From assembly GCA_029721515.1 (NCBI GenBank), contig CM056562.1, forward strand, positions 11,863,335 through 11,927,334: a stretch of 64,000 bases of DNA, given 5' to 3'. The position numbers and the translations under genes were made by a program. Each line of letters starts with the position of its first letter. The first letter of the stretch is position 1. Shown here in pieces: positions 36,901-48,899 of this stretch. The DNA comes from Synanceia verrucosa (lineage: Eukaryota; Chordata; Actinopteri; Perciformes; Synanceiidae). The notes beneath the pieces were generated by a model that was not told the DNA's origin, made no database searches, and saw nothing but the letters and a program-made list of their open reading frames with translations.

Positions 36901-37401
36901 TAAAAATGTCACTGAAAACAGTAAATTTAGTAGTTGACAACTAATTGATTCATCATTGCAGCTCAAAAGCCTCTGCAGGTCTATCTCAGTGTGTGTTCAT
37001 GTGTGGACATGTGGGCTGATAGTCCCTCATGTCTCTAAAAGACAATCTGTATCAATCAGAGTTGATCTAAATGACCTGGCGTGTCAACAGCAAAACCACA
37101 GGAGAGTGGTTTTTCAGGGAGAGAGATAAGGTCAAAAAAGCCATTTTGGGTATCATAAAGGAAGTATTGTCCAGATATTGATGTCATTTATTACCTGACA
37201 AGGATGGTTTAGACAGGTTGGTGAAAAAAGGGGGAAAAGCGCTGCCCTAATGCTCCGAGATGACTGAAATGGAGGGTGGCCATGATGGAAAAAACAATCA
37301 ACCTTGGCCTGGAAGTGAACTGGTTGATCTTTCAGCACGATTTTATTTGTTGACAAATAACAAATATACCATCTGCTGTTCTGTGGATAAGGGAAACGAC
37401 A

Positions 37402-37455
<54 letters not shown>

Positions 37456-40108
37456 ATGGGTGGCCCTGGGATTGAAGTATGAGTACTGCGTGTGTGTGTG
37501 TATGTGTGTGCAAACAATGTCTACCCTTAAGATCAGAAAATCAATAGTTACCATTGAAAATTATGTGTGTTGTCTTTTTTTGAGACTGATAAAATCAATT
37601 AAGCTACAAATCAGTGATTCCCAACCAGGAATGGGACGTCATAAATGGTTTCCAGGAGAAATGTGAAGGGTAACAACATCATGATAGAGAACAATGCTTT
37701 TACATTGCTTATAATTGGGTTTATCTTTTTATGACTTGACCGTAGCTTGTGCCTTTCAGCAAGGCTCCAGTGATGTACATCAGTCTGTGGGCTGGTCCGC
37801 CCCTCTGGCCCAACTATGGTTCAATCACTGATTTTGAGATTTACATTTGTAGTATTAGAATATATCAATATTTTGGATTACGCAATTTTGTTCAGTCATA
37901 CATGTTCCCTTCAGGGTGAATATAACAAACTGATAGACCCACTCACCAAGCGCCGTCATCAGCTCAAATGTGAATTTGTCAGACTTTATGATGACATACC
38001 TGCCAGCTCCAACTGTATTTTGTTCTTAGCAAATGTTAGCATGCAAGTAAGCAAAGATGGTGAATGTTGTAAACATTATAGCTCCTAAACATCAGCATGT
38101 TAGTCCTTGTGAACGTGTTAGTGTGCTGATGTTAGTAACATTGCGCTTAATTAGAGCCCTACAGAGCTGCTAGCACGGCTGCAGACTCTTGTTCCTGTGA
38201 AATACTGGATACTTTCATCTATCCAGGCATCTAAAAACCCTTTTGGTTAAAACAGCCCAAGCTGGAAAAAGTCACTCTTTGATTGGACTGCTCCCCACTA
38301 TGACCATAACCTGTAACTAGGGGCAGAAAGTAGACATTCTTTTAAGGCATCACATTTATAGGCTGGGAATCATTGCTATAAACCATACATATGGATTTTC
38401 TTCCCATCAAATATTTAGTTAAATTAGCTTTTCTTTATAACTGGATTTGATCTTATGGAGGAAACAATATTGTGCTGAAATACCAAGACTCTCATCAGCG
38501 AAATGTTAATATCGGAGCTGCGCTGTCGCTGCACCTGTGACGCTCCTCGAGATTGAGAAGAGCTCCTTCAACATGAAGCAGAATCCATATTCATCCTCTC
38601 CTCTCATAATCTCTTCCTCAGCTTCAACACTCAGCCTAAATGACTAAGAAATCAGAAGATAGCAGGAAGCCAAACACATAGCTGAGAGATTTTTTTTAGC
38701 AGACTTACCTAAGCTTATTCCTGGCATCCTCCTCTCCGCAGTATAACCTCTATGTCCTTGTTTTATTTTAATTTCCTGAATTGATGAATTAATGATAACA
38801 TTGGACACATTCAGAAAAAGATCCCTCTTCTTTTTAATCATCTAAGGTTTTCATAGAATCCCTTCCATTTCTTTTGTTTTGTTTTGATGGTAATAAATGT
38901 AATTCTGGTTTCACATTAGTGGTCATTCGGTTATTTTCACTTATTATCTCTCATAACTCACAACATGCAATTTGCTTTATCTACTTTTTATTGTCCTTTC
39001 TGTGCATCACACAAAGCTTACAGTCTTGTGTCTGGTATTTTCTGCACTCAGCTCAGTTCTGTCAAAAAAGACAACTGTTGTTTTGCTTTGAGGCATCGCT
39101 TCCCTCGTCTCAGAATCAAAGACATCATTTCTTATGAGAAATCTTGTGGAGTGATATATGTTTTTGACTTCCGTTAGGGGACTAACTGTCTGATATATCT
39201 CCTCTGTGTCTGCAGGTTTTGGGATGACAACACCTGTGACAGTTGCAGGCAAGGTGTTCCTGATCTTTTATGGGCTCCTGGGCTGTGCTGCCACCATCCT
39301 CTTCTTTAACCTCTTCCTGGAGCGCATCATCACACTGCTGGCTGTGGTGATGAAGGCTGTGAGGGAGCGGCGAATCAGGAACAGTGGTATTCTCCCGCCA
39401 GGCATCCGGCATGACTTCTCAGCCTACTCCCTCCCCGGCTGGAAGCCCTCCGTGTACCATGTGATGCTGATTCTCGGCCTGTCAGCCATCACCATCTCCT
39501 GCTGTGCGTCAGCCATGTACACCCCCGTGGAGGGCTGGGCGTACTTAGACTCACTCTACTTCTGCTTTGTCACCTTCAGTACCATCGGATTTGGGGACTT
39601 TGTTAGCAGTCAGAGCGCGGCTTACGAATACCAAAGCCTCTACAGGGTGGCCAACTTCCTTTTCATGCTAATGGGAGTGTGCTGCATCTACTCGCTCTTC
39701 AATGTCATCTCTATTGTTATCAAGCAGGTGCTCAACTGGATTCTGGAGAAAATGAGCTGCTTGTTTTGTCAGCGCTGCAATAAGGCTGGCGTCCTCCTGG
39801 GCAGACGCAATGCCATTCGCCCAGGCTTTAAAGGTCGTCAAGGTCGGTTTGGCCAGCCGCCCGACTCTGATGGACCTTGGGATAGCGATACTGAGGGACG
39901 CAGACTATCAGGGGAGATGATCTCTATGAAAGACTTGGCAGCCTCTAACAAGGTGTCACTGGCCATCATGCAGAAGCAGTTATCTGAGTCGGCCAACGGT
40001 TATCCCAGGACAGTCTGTGGTAGCTCACGCCATAATGGCTTCTCTGGGGGGGTTGGTGCACTCGGTATCATGAACAATAGGCTGGCAGAGACGAGTAACT
40101 CCAGGTAG
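24328..40108 (+). CDS. kcnk12: Two-pore-domain potassium channel THIK-2 (KCNK12), two coding exons
   Basis: A subunit of dimeric K2P leak channels in the THIK (halothane-inhibited) subfamily, which may pair with THIK-1. Exon 1 is 24328-24667 and exon 2 is 39216-40108; spliced they give 410 residues (human THIK-2 430, THIK-1 408). Visible: HLNEDNGRF before TM1 (about residues 22-42, ending AVFSAIE); an extracellular cap with glycosylation sequons NGT, NFS and NIS; pore 1 TGAFYFVGTVVSTIGFG; TM2 with LFFNLFLERII; GWKPSVYHVMLIL; CCASAMYTPVEGW; pore 2 FSTIGFGD; TM4; and a cytoplasmic tail with RRLSGEMISMKDL and GALGIMNNRLAETS. The tail (SNKVSL, ANGYPRTVC) matches THIK-2 better than THIK-1, and adjacency to msh6 agrees. 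ATG 24331 has a better context (A at -3) than ATG 24328 (T at -3), so the true protein may be one residue shorter. The Arg-rich ER-retention signal of human THIK-2 is not visible at this N-terminus. Confidence 0.92.
25384..25424. repeat. (GTGA)n / (GTGG) simple repeat
   Basis: About ten 4-bp units of GAGT/GTGA with minor interruptions. Confidence 0.9.
26555..27030 (+). repeat. teleost interspersed repeat, partial copy
   Basis: The 5' piece (about 26560-26650) has AAACTGAAATATCTCAGC and CTGCCATGACATTTAGTG. The 3' piece (26936-27025) has GACGTTAGCATCTAGCTCAA, GCACCGGCGTGTCTAAGCAC and GCCGCTAGTGAGGCTGTGGA. Both fall in the order of one repeat family recalled from many fish genomes, and the 3' part is shared with 38005-38210. 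Superfamily unknown to me. Confidence 0.65.
28255..28390. other. GC-rich pocket within the kcnk12 intron
   Basis: Contains a 15-bp palindrome, CAGCGGG-C-CCCGCTG (28275-28289), and GCGGAGCCCGGCGGAGCAGC, unlike the AT-rich surroundings. It could be an alternative promoter, enhancer or part of a repeat; nothing decides between them. Confidence 0.35.
28650..28780 (+). repeat. tRNA-derived SINE
   Basis: Pol III promoter boxes are visible: an A box-like TTGACTCAGTGG (28658-28669) and a B box GGTTCGATC (28704-28712), about 35 bp apart as in a tRNA. The SINE body CATGTCAAAGTGTCCTTAAG follows. The family is common in percomorph fish; the name was not determined. Confidence 0.8.
30570..30725 (-). repeat. 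teleost interspersed repeat, 5' part, reverse orientation
   Basis: TCATGGCAATCGTCCAATAG and TTCTTGAGATTTTAAAGTGG are the reverse complement of the 5' part of the family seen at 26560. Confidence 0.55.
30835..30898. repeat. (TG)32 microsatellite
   Basis: Thirty-two uninterrupted TG units. Confidence 0.98.
36724..36963 (+). mobile_element. non-autonomous hAT-like repeat
   Basis: Starts TGCTGCAACTAGTGATAATT and ends TAATTGATTCATCATTGCAGCT, giving terminal inverted GCTGCAA/TTGCAGC. The internal TTAATCTGTCGATTGTTTTCTC and GATATTCAGTTTACTGTCA are characteristic of a very common teleost element. Non-coding. Confidence 0.78.
37404..37511. repeat. (GT)n microsatellites
   Basis: A pure GT run of about 25 units (37404-37454) and, 35 bp on, a shorter GT/AT run (37490-37511). 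Confidence 0.97.
37990..38210 (+). repeat. teleost interspersed repeat, middle and 3' part
   Basis: GCGCCGTCATCAGCTCAAAT, TTAGCAAATGTTAGCATGCA, AACATCAGCATGTTAGTCCT and ACAGAGCTGCTAGCACGGCT. The last block is shared with the copy ending at 27030. Confidence 0.7.
39216..40108 (+). CDS. kcnk12: kcnk12 coding exon 2 (filter 1 end, TM2-TM4, C-tail)
   Basis: Acceptor CTGTGTCTGCAG at 39215. The exon starts GTTTTGGG, completing GFG of the first filter, and ends at TAG 40106-40108. Contains pore 2 and the conserved tail. Confidence 0.95.
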
Positions 40109-41630
40109 AGGACACACACCGAGACAGGAAGTGTGGGAGAGCTTGATCCTCATACTGTGTAACCAAGCCTGAGGTTGATCGCCATGGAAAAATACAGGAG
40201 ACGGATTGCTGATGCAACTTGTTATGCATGATACATATGATTTTTTTGGATACTTTTGGTTGGAATTACAAGCCTGCGGTGATAATACAAGTAATGATGG
40301 TGATGGTTTTAGTAATGATTGGATGATGGCATGAAGAGAGAACCACAGAAACAACAGAACAAAAAAAGTTGATCTAGAAGCATGGAAGCCATCCATTACC
40401 CATTACATTAACCTCAAACCCAACCCAGAACAAATCACTGACATGTCAGTTAGTCTGCAGAGGTCTGATATACAGAGCATACGTATATCAGACGTATATG
40501 ACTGCAAAGGAGCCAAGGGAAGCATACGATGCAATTGTTATTGTTTCGGGCTTTTGACAGTTTATTTGAATGTACATGTTGAATGCTGATATAAACAATG
40601 ACATAGCACACACTGATCTATGCATTACACTTGTCATGCATTTTTTGCACCATTTGTCAACCTTCCATTGATTGTGAAAACCCCATTTCTTTCTTGACAT
40701 GGGTCAAGATTTACCCTCAGGTGATTGACTTCATTTCTGGGGGCGAGTACAGTAGCTGATTTTGATGAGGCTGTAGTGACGGATAGTAGCGATAGGGTGC
40801 CACATTAACTGGCTGTATAGAGTAATTTATTTTTTGCTTAAGATGGAGAAGAGAGCAGAGTTAAAGAATGAAAATCCAGTTTTTGCAGGAGAGGAACTGG
40901 CCTTCTTATCAGCTCAGAAAATGCTTCAGCGGCCAAAGACTTTGACTTGAAGGGTAAAAGAAGGCACCACCCAACTCTCTCTCTCCTTTTACAGCTGTCT
41001 GCGAGGAAAACAAACGATAAAGCCTTGCCATGCATTAATTACTCTTTGAATGCAGAATGTACAGTATTTGTACAAAAATCATAACAAATAGGAAGTTTGT
41101 TTGAAGTGGAACATAAGGGAGACGAGGGAGGTGGAGTAAGAGGCGATATATGGCTGGTTTTATCCCGTCGGCACATTATGTCCAATGATGCAGATTAAAA
41201 GTAGCCAGGTCAATATCAGATGCTGTAGTGGAAAACAAAACCATAAAAGATTCTGTCACTTGCATTAATTTATATGTCTTTGTGTGTTTTTGTCAAGGGT
41301 GACTCCTTCACCTCTCCCTGTGAAACAAAACATGATCCAAAAGCCCTCAGTGGTCCTGTTTCTGCGTAACTGCAAGGCTGAGGTTTGAATGAAGTTTGTT
41401 TGAGAAGGACGTGTTGCTTATACTCAATGTCCTATTTGTTGGTGACAATCTCTACCTGGGCTTCTGTGATTTAAAGATGTGTGATGTGTTTTTGATGAGG
41501 AGGAGACGTTGATAGTAAACCTGTCCAGGAGACGGTGATGAAGGGAGAGAACAAGTTAGAGAGAGGCGGATGGTGGATTAGTGGAGGTTGAGGAGGTGGT
41601 GATGTCAAATTCATGCCCAATCCAAATAAA
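40109..41630 (+). other. kcnk12: probable kcnk12 3' UTR
   Basis: Non-coding sequence after the stop. The AATAAA at 41625-41630 is one candidate polyadenylation signal; the true end is unknown. Confidence 0.35.
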
Positions 41631-43068
41631 TGGCCTCTCTCAGCCCAAGGGCTTAACTTTTCCTGGCGTCCATCTTCGACAACTAATATCCTCCCTGGCC
41701 GTTCACTTCTTTTTCACTGTCATCTCTGCATTCACTTCACACACACTGCACCAAAAACCTCTCGCCTCCTATTTCCTGCAGGTCTCGGCTCTCTCCTCAC
41801 GCTCATCATCCTTACACTGTGAATACAATGAGACATGCCATAAACGTGTGTGTGTGTGTGTGTGTATATAAATATAGATATAGTATTGGAATGTCTTTAA
41901 AAAGCGCTTTTACACTGAGACTGGGTCTGGATCTATCCTTGATTTTCATCCTGTCCGTGCATAGATCTGAATAGTTTCCTTTACTCCCCAGTCTCACCAA
42001 GTGGAATAGAGAAAATGACTCAGGTAGTTAAATCTTCAGGCTTGTCTTAGTTTTCGTTTCCTGCATGCCATTATGGTAAAGCCATATGAGATAGCTGTAT
42101 ATAAAACAGAAGACTCTTAAAAGTCTATTTTTCTACATATAGCTTTCAAATATCTACATGTGAATGACTGCCTACGTCCCTGTCTCATGTCTCTTACAGT
42201 CAGTCATCAGGTTGATAAGATGCATCATACAGACCTTAACTAAAAACATGTATGGGGTACAGATTTTCCACATGTTCAAGAGTAGTTCAATATTTTGGCA
42301 AATATGCATAGCGGTACTCACTTTCTCACAAAATCTTAAGAGAAGTTGATTCCTCTAGTAAATATGTATCTGGCTTGCCTTAGCATGCTGGTAAACTTGT
42401 ACAGACTTGACAAACAGATATAATGTGCTGTCATGGTCCTGCTGGCCTGTTTTTAGGGTATTCTTTACTCTTATCATTATGGTGAATCCACCCACCCTAA
42501 AACATTTCCAGTGTTCCCTATATTTGGTTTCCTATGCTCGCCCTGTGTGTTCCAGCAGCCCTGCATGTCTTCCTTTGTACACCTGTTAGCATCCAGCCTC
42601 AGCCATCCTCTTTTTGGGCTTCTTGTCCTCATTGTCTTGTTACTCAGTCATAGTGTTTCCCTCCTTTCCAATTCCCTGCCCACTCCAGCTGTGCCTTGTA
42701 TAGTGATTAGCACCTTCTGTGTATACCTGTGTGTTCATTGTCAGTTCATTTGTCATCCTTAGTTGAAGCTGCTCTGTTACCTGTCTGCCCACCTACCTTA
42801 GTTTCCAGGTGTATTGACTCTGTAGTCTTAGTTTGAGATGTTTATTCTGCAGTTCCTGTCTCATTTGGGTCCACCTGCATGCCTCAAAATATGTTTTTTT
42901 TGTCCAGGATCACTTTCTGCCAGCCAAGTTCAAATATTCTGCCACATAACCCCTCTCTGTAAAACAGGGAATTAATGATATCAGTTAATTGGGCTGTTTC
43001 CTCCTTCCCAGTCTTTATTCTGTGCTGAGATAACCAAGCTCAGGCGTCCTCACTCTCAGTACCATCTT
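41631..43068. other. intergenic, with a short (GT)10 at 41846-41865
   Basis: No gene recognised. Confidence 0.5.
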
Positions 43069-43192
43069 CCATCCATCCATCCATTATCTGCCGTTTATCC
43101 TCACATAGGGTCACGGGGGGGGCTGGAGCCTATCCCAGCTGTCTTATAGACAGGATACACCCTGGACAAGTCTCCAGTTCATCACAGGGACC
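43069..43192 (-). repeat. SINE-like teleost repeat, 3' fragment with its tail
   Basis: Reverse complement of the family end: CATCCATCCAT tail, TTTATCCTCACATAGGGTCA, GGAGCCTATCCCAGCTGTCT, GATACACCCTGGACAAGTCT. 5' end missing. Confidence 0.85.
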
Positions 43193-46100
43193 TAGGTAGC
43201 CTAATAAGTAAATTTTATGACAAGCCAGCTATCACCTCCTTTCCTGTCTTTGTGCAATCTTCATTTCCCACATTGAAATGAGAGTGGTAATGCGCTGAAA
43301 GAAACATGTATATTTCCCAAAATATCAATCTATTCCTTGAATTGCTCCTGTCTCAGCAGCTCATATGCAGCGGAGGCGCATACTGTATGTTGGTGATGTG
43401 TTGAATCTTGCAGTGTCGGGGGAGAAGGGATAGACGTGCATAGAATGAGACAAACCCTGGGACATTTGAGCAGGAGTGTAGGCATGCTGTAGCAAATGAC
43501 ATACTGTATGAATTCAATGATGTACCCCTGCTTCAATATGTCTAGGGAGATGTTTTGCTAGCATTGTATGTGATCCTTCATTTTCCCTCTGAGACTTGAG
43601 GTTATGATGGAAGAAGATTCAGGATAGCTCACAGATTTTAAAGAACCCCTGTAGCCGTCAGGGTCTAGCTAGCAGCACTGACAAGGAGCATGTGTGTATG
43701 TTTGCATTTGTGTGTCCAAACCGATGTTTAAAGGACTGACACTGAGAATTAAAGGACAAATTTAATTCTTTCCAAAATGTAAGTTTTCCAGAATAATATA
43801 TTATCCACTAAAATGTGTTTTCCTTAAGCTTGAAACACATCATGCTTTTAAGACATTGAATATAGTGTTTGCTTACCTAAAATGCATGCGCGGCTTGAAA
43901 TCAATTGCCTTACTTTAGTCCTTGCATATTACAAAAAAGGTTTCTCACCGAATAGATTATAGTCTAGGTGTAGAGTTTGTGGGTTATATTATACAATCCT
44001 TTTGCATTTTGCAAAATTGATCTCCATTGATTGCAATGGTTTTAACTGTCCCAGCGTCCTCTGTGTCTTCTGTAAGAGGAAACAGGTGGTTTAGGATTCA
44101 CTGTTTGTATCAACAGAAATGCCTCTCAAATGTGATATCTCTGGTGTAATTAATTCCTGTCATGTTCTCATTAAACACAAAAATATAGATTGGGATGATG
44201 CAAATTTTCAAGCCGACACCATTAGTGCATATTATGGGTGAACATAGCAGACTTGGACCACAGCGCTGCACTGAAAATTTGCATTGAAGCTGTGTGCGTT
44301 AATTCAACCTTGAATTGTTCAAATCAACGCTTATTCCAGTCAACACATATTGCAACTTATACACACTGGAAAATCCACCCTGTAGTAGACAAGTCTGACT
44401 ATAAAATAGCATTAAAATGTCATGCTCCACAACCATTACAAGGCCCATAATAAAACAATTTGTTTGAAGTAAGAAGAGGCTGGAAATGTTGTTAGTGTTA
44501 ATCTTGGAGGCTGTCGATGGTGCTAATGGCATTATGTCCTTTGTGATCACAGTATGATACATAACACTGTGCTGTCGCACCAGCTTCCCCTGGCAAAGGG
44601 TTCACGAACGCTTTTGTATTTTGAGACTGTTAAAGCCGCTCATTTCAGGAACAAAATGTATTTATGTTCATTTGACTGGAGCACAAGCAGTAAACAGCTG
44701 GGTGGTTCGGTAACAGAATGATGCATTACTGCTCTGCTTGGCTGCTTCTAATCTTTAACAAGAGCCACATTGTCGGCTTTTATCTAAAGCTTGATTTCCA
44801 CATCCACAGGACACGTACCTGATTTTTACGAAGACTGATGGTATGGAGCCACAAACGACAGTCAGATCTCTATTGAAAAGCTACTTCAGGTGCCTGTGAT
44901 CCACAGTTATGTTGACCTTTGGCTCTATCACCATCACCATGATTGATGTGTCTCTCATGTTGCTTGCATCGTGGTTAATGTATGCAAATTCATTCTGTTT
45001 CTGCAAGTTGCACATTTATACCAATGATTGTACTTTTATATTTATGTAATTAAAAGTAAAACCCACATGAAACAAGAGGGGGTTCCATTAAACACTGATA
45101 TTTACTGATATTTCTTTGATTTTCTTAATTGTTATTATCATATAATGACTCATGATTTCAGTTTTCAATGCTGACACAAACACAAGGTGACTTCTACATT
45201 TTGCCTTTCATGAGGACTAAATAAAGAAGATCTAGCATTTTAATTAGTGATTTTAAGAGGTGCTTGCTGGTGGATTTTATTAGCTTGACAAAGAGTGAGA
45301 TTAGCTGCACCGCCCTTCCCAAGTTAACATCCGGTGGTTGTAGTTTCACATTTAGCATGCAGACCGACTGGTGAATCAATCTTCTCATCTAACGCTTGGC
45401 AGAATAAATCAATGAGTGTTTTTAAAATGTTGAACTATTCCTTTAATTAACCAGTCAGAATCATTGTTTCATAATCCCAACCCCAAAACTTGTTCTAAAT
45501 AATAGCTTCTGTGAATTATTTATTGACCATTCATAGTGTATAGGGCCTTTATGTTATAAAGTGCTATCAAAATCGGTAAAAATGTGGTTTCAATCAATCA
45601 ATCGATTTTCACTTAATGTACAGACTCTTGCAAAGAGAGACACTTTTTATTTTGCCTCAATAAATATGCGTTATATTGCTCATTCAACAGTTAATTATCA
45701 GTGATCCTGAGTAAATATGATTAATTAGCTGATCTTCACTGATCCCTGATGATCTTCACTGATCACTGATGTATTTATTTTGCATATTATTCCACCAAAA
45801 CACAGCTTCGCTGTTTCAAAGGACCTCGAAGCAGCGTGGCCCCTCAGTAATGGGTTGATCAGGATGTTAGTCATAAAGCTGGACCTATAATTGCATTCAT
45901 TACTGAAATGAGTCAGCGCCATACATTATCTCATTGCACAGGGGTTGAAAGGCGTCTGTATCGGAAATGTGCCACATCATCCACGCTTGTTGCTAATTTT
46001 CTGTTTCGCAAGAAACCAGCTTTCTACTTTTGTTGCTGGGGGAATTAACACCCACCTTGGATGGCCGTCCTTGCCTTATGTCGTGCCACATTTGATCACC

Positions 46101-47286
46101 AAAGCTTTTGTTTTGCTGTAATATCTGCATGTTGCCAGGCTTGTACAAAATAACTGCCTCTGTTACCCAGAAGACATTTAACAGGTCCATATTTACTGCA
46201 CCGTTTGACACATGAAAGAGTTCTGTTAGTCATTTATGAGGGAACACTCCCTATCTTTTCTTTGTTTTCTCTTGCCAGGCATATAAGTAAACCTCTCTGT
46301 AACACCGGTTGAGTGTGAACAATGTGGTTATCGCACAGGTAGGCAGGACTGCAGTTAAACCTCCAGCAGCAGGCTGAAGTGTTTCCTCTGGGTCAGAGAC
46401 ATGTGCCTCAGTTCCTTCACTGCAGCAGAAACCTCTGATTCACAGCCATTTGTCAAGGACTCTTCTCACTGTCTCCCTGCATCTCCTCCCTGTTCACTCA
46501 GTTAGTTTTCACTTCAAATACGAACACTATCCTTTTGCAGCTGTAGTCAGATACATGTCTTTTCTGAGAACTGAGAAAGACAGATATGGGGAATAATTGT
46601 TCTCCAGCAGTTTCTCACACACACACACACACACACTGGGAAAATGTAATTTATCTTCATTTTAAAATTGTCACAAATGATTTGATTGACAGACTGTTGA
46701 GAATATACGCTTCTTGAAACCTTTTCAAATTAAATACATTGTCCAATCAGCCTTGAAAAAAGAGAACAGTGGCAGGCGTTAATACAGTCAAAGTGGCAGT
46801 TGAGTCTGTGGAAAATCACTGTTTAAAATTATACTATTCTCATCCAAAGGCAGGATCAGCACAGCCTCTAATTGGAGTTAATATAGTGTAGTTTGTAATT
46901 TAGTGTTGCACTTTATAATCCTTTCATATTCTACATTAAATATTTTCTGACTGTCACTGAATCCCTTTTTGGAATTAATTTACTCTCTTCCTGTTTAGAA
47001 AGTTAGATCTGATGTCTAAAAACATATAATGTTTTCTAAAATAACTTTTTATAGGCAGTGGCCATTTGAAATAGATGAAGGATGAATGAAGGAGTCTTGA
47101 AACATTTACAGGACAGATGAGTGAACTATGGCTCTTGAGTATAAAACTGTAAATTTTGCTTTTTAAATAACCACTAACAGTTAATTGCTCTAGTTGCCTT
47201 CAGTCTCCTCAGGCTCTTTACTCCATATTTCCATGTGTTAACCCAGAGCAGAAATATATTTAGTCACATTAAGGGTCACTTTCAAA
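43193..47286. other. intergenic, no gene recognised
   Basis: AT-rich; (CA)10 at 46616-46636 is the only clear repeat. Confidence 0.5.
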
Positions 47287-47992
47287 TAGGCCTGTAAAGG
47301 TGCACGTACTGAACCAAACCGTTTCGGTACAGCAGCTTTGCCATAAGGCTAAAAAACATGTATGATGTCAACCTGAAGGTGAGAGACTGAACAAGAAGTG
47401 ATACTAATGTTTAGAATACATTTAGCTGAAGCACGGTGGTGTAGTGGTTAGCACTGTCACTTCACAACAAGAAGGTACCTGGGGCCTTTCTGTGTGGAGT
47501 TTGCATGTTCTCCAGTGTCTGCGTGGGTTCTCTCCAGGTACTCCGGCTTCCTCCCACCATCCAAAAACATGCATGGGGATTAGGTTAATTGGCTAATTTA
47601 AATTGTCCGTAGGTGTGAATGTGAGTGTGAGTGGTTGTCTGTCTCTATGTGTCCTGTGATGAACTGGAGACTTGTCCAGGGTGTACCCTGCCTTTCTGGG
47701 ATAGGCTCCAGTCCCCCCGCGACCCTATGAGGATAAGCGGTACATAATGGATGGATAGTTGAAGTAATATTTTTTATTTTTGTATTTTATTTGATTTATA
47801 ACAGGATTATATTGTTTCTGTTTTTCTATATTCAATTGTCTGAAACAATTGGGGGAAAAAAAAGTTCAATAATTCATAATAAAGAAATGAAAGACATTTT
47901 GAGGGTTTTTCTTTCTTCCCATAGGCCTACCGAACCGAAAAAAAAATAAACGAACCGTGGAACCAAAATTTTTGTGTACCATTACAGGCCTA
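47287..47992. mobile_element. hAT-like non-autonomous element carrying a nested SINE
   Basis: Left end TAGGCCTGTAAAGGTGCAC; the reverse complement of the right end is TAGGCCTGTAATGGTACAC, giving clear terminal inverted repeats. Internal ends carry GAACCAAACCGTTTCGGTAC and CCGAACCG motifs. About half its length is the SINE at 47430-47758. No transposase frame. Confidence 0.78.
47430..47758 (+). repeat. SINE-like teleost repeat, most complete copy
   Basis: Starts AGCACGGTGGTGTAGTGGTTAG, a tRNA-like A box. The presumed B-box segment appears deleted (CAAGAAGGTACCTGGGGCC). The body follows as at 11501, and the copy ends ATGGATGGATAG. It lies inside the element at 47287-47992, so it inserted after that element. 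Confidence 0.85.
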
Positions 47993-48846
47993 CTTTGAAC
48001 CCATCTACTTCTTCCATACTTGCCTTTCATGTCGAGTGGCTGCTTCTTCATCAATCTATTCAGACCGCACATGGGAAAGTCTGTTGAAATAGCCTGCAGT
48101 GCTCGAAGAGCATCTGAAGAGACTGTGAGCATATCTGAATTAAAGGCCTGTGAGAAGTCATTGTGGAAATTCGACATTTACATGTAGGGCTGAGCCGCCT
48201 GAGTGATGAAGCAATTACCTTATAACATCTGCTCTTTCAATTACATGGGAGGAGAGCTAGAGAGAGAGAGAGACAGAGAGGGTTAATAGATAAGAGAAAC
48301 TCACCAATTCAGCTAATGAAGTTTAATATGATATCTTCCTCAGATAAGAATAGAGCAGTGTTTACTACTGTGGAAATTCTTCAGTGTCAGCTTGCTTAAA
48401 TGCAATAAACCGTTCATGGCCGATAAAGTTGACGAATGCTAATCAAGCTGGAGGTGAGAAGAAAACCTTTCAGCTTTGAAAACCTCTGTGGCTCCGATCG
48501 AGTAGAGATATAAAGCAAATGTCAAACGTTTTCTCATTATCATCTGTGGAACAAACAATTCTACAGAAAATCCAAATCCTTATGTGCAACAGAAGAGAAA
48601 AGGTTTTAGTGCCATTATCTAACGCCAAGTGGCGTCAAGGATACTCTAACATATAAATCAAATACAAAAGAGCTTGGTACACATTATTCATGGCATGAAT
48701 TTTTTTTATTTCTGTTAATATAATGTATAATAATAATAATAATATTCCAACCAATCACAATGAGAAAAACATAAAGTAAACTAACCAATTACACCTCATA
48801 TATAATGTTGCTCTCAATATATGTGCACATAGCTCACATCCAAATG

Positions 48847-48899
<53 letters not shown>

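Larger units (their letters stand above)
24668..39215 (+). other. kcnk12: kcnk12 intron (14.5 kb)
   Basis: A single large intron. Apart from the repeats listed separately it is AT-rich and I see no additional exon. A GC-rich pocket at 28255-28390 is the only conspicuous compositional change. Confidence 0.85.

Noticed and set aside
37153..37554. 133-codon minus-strand frame
   Set aside because: Driven by the GT microsatellite, translating as His-Thr repeats.
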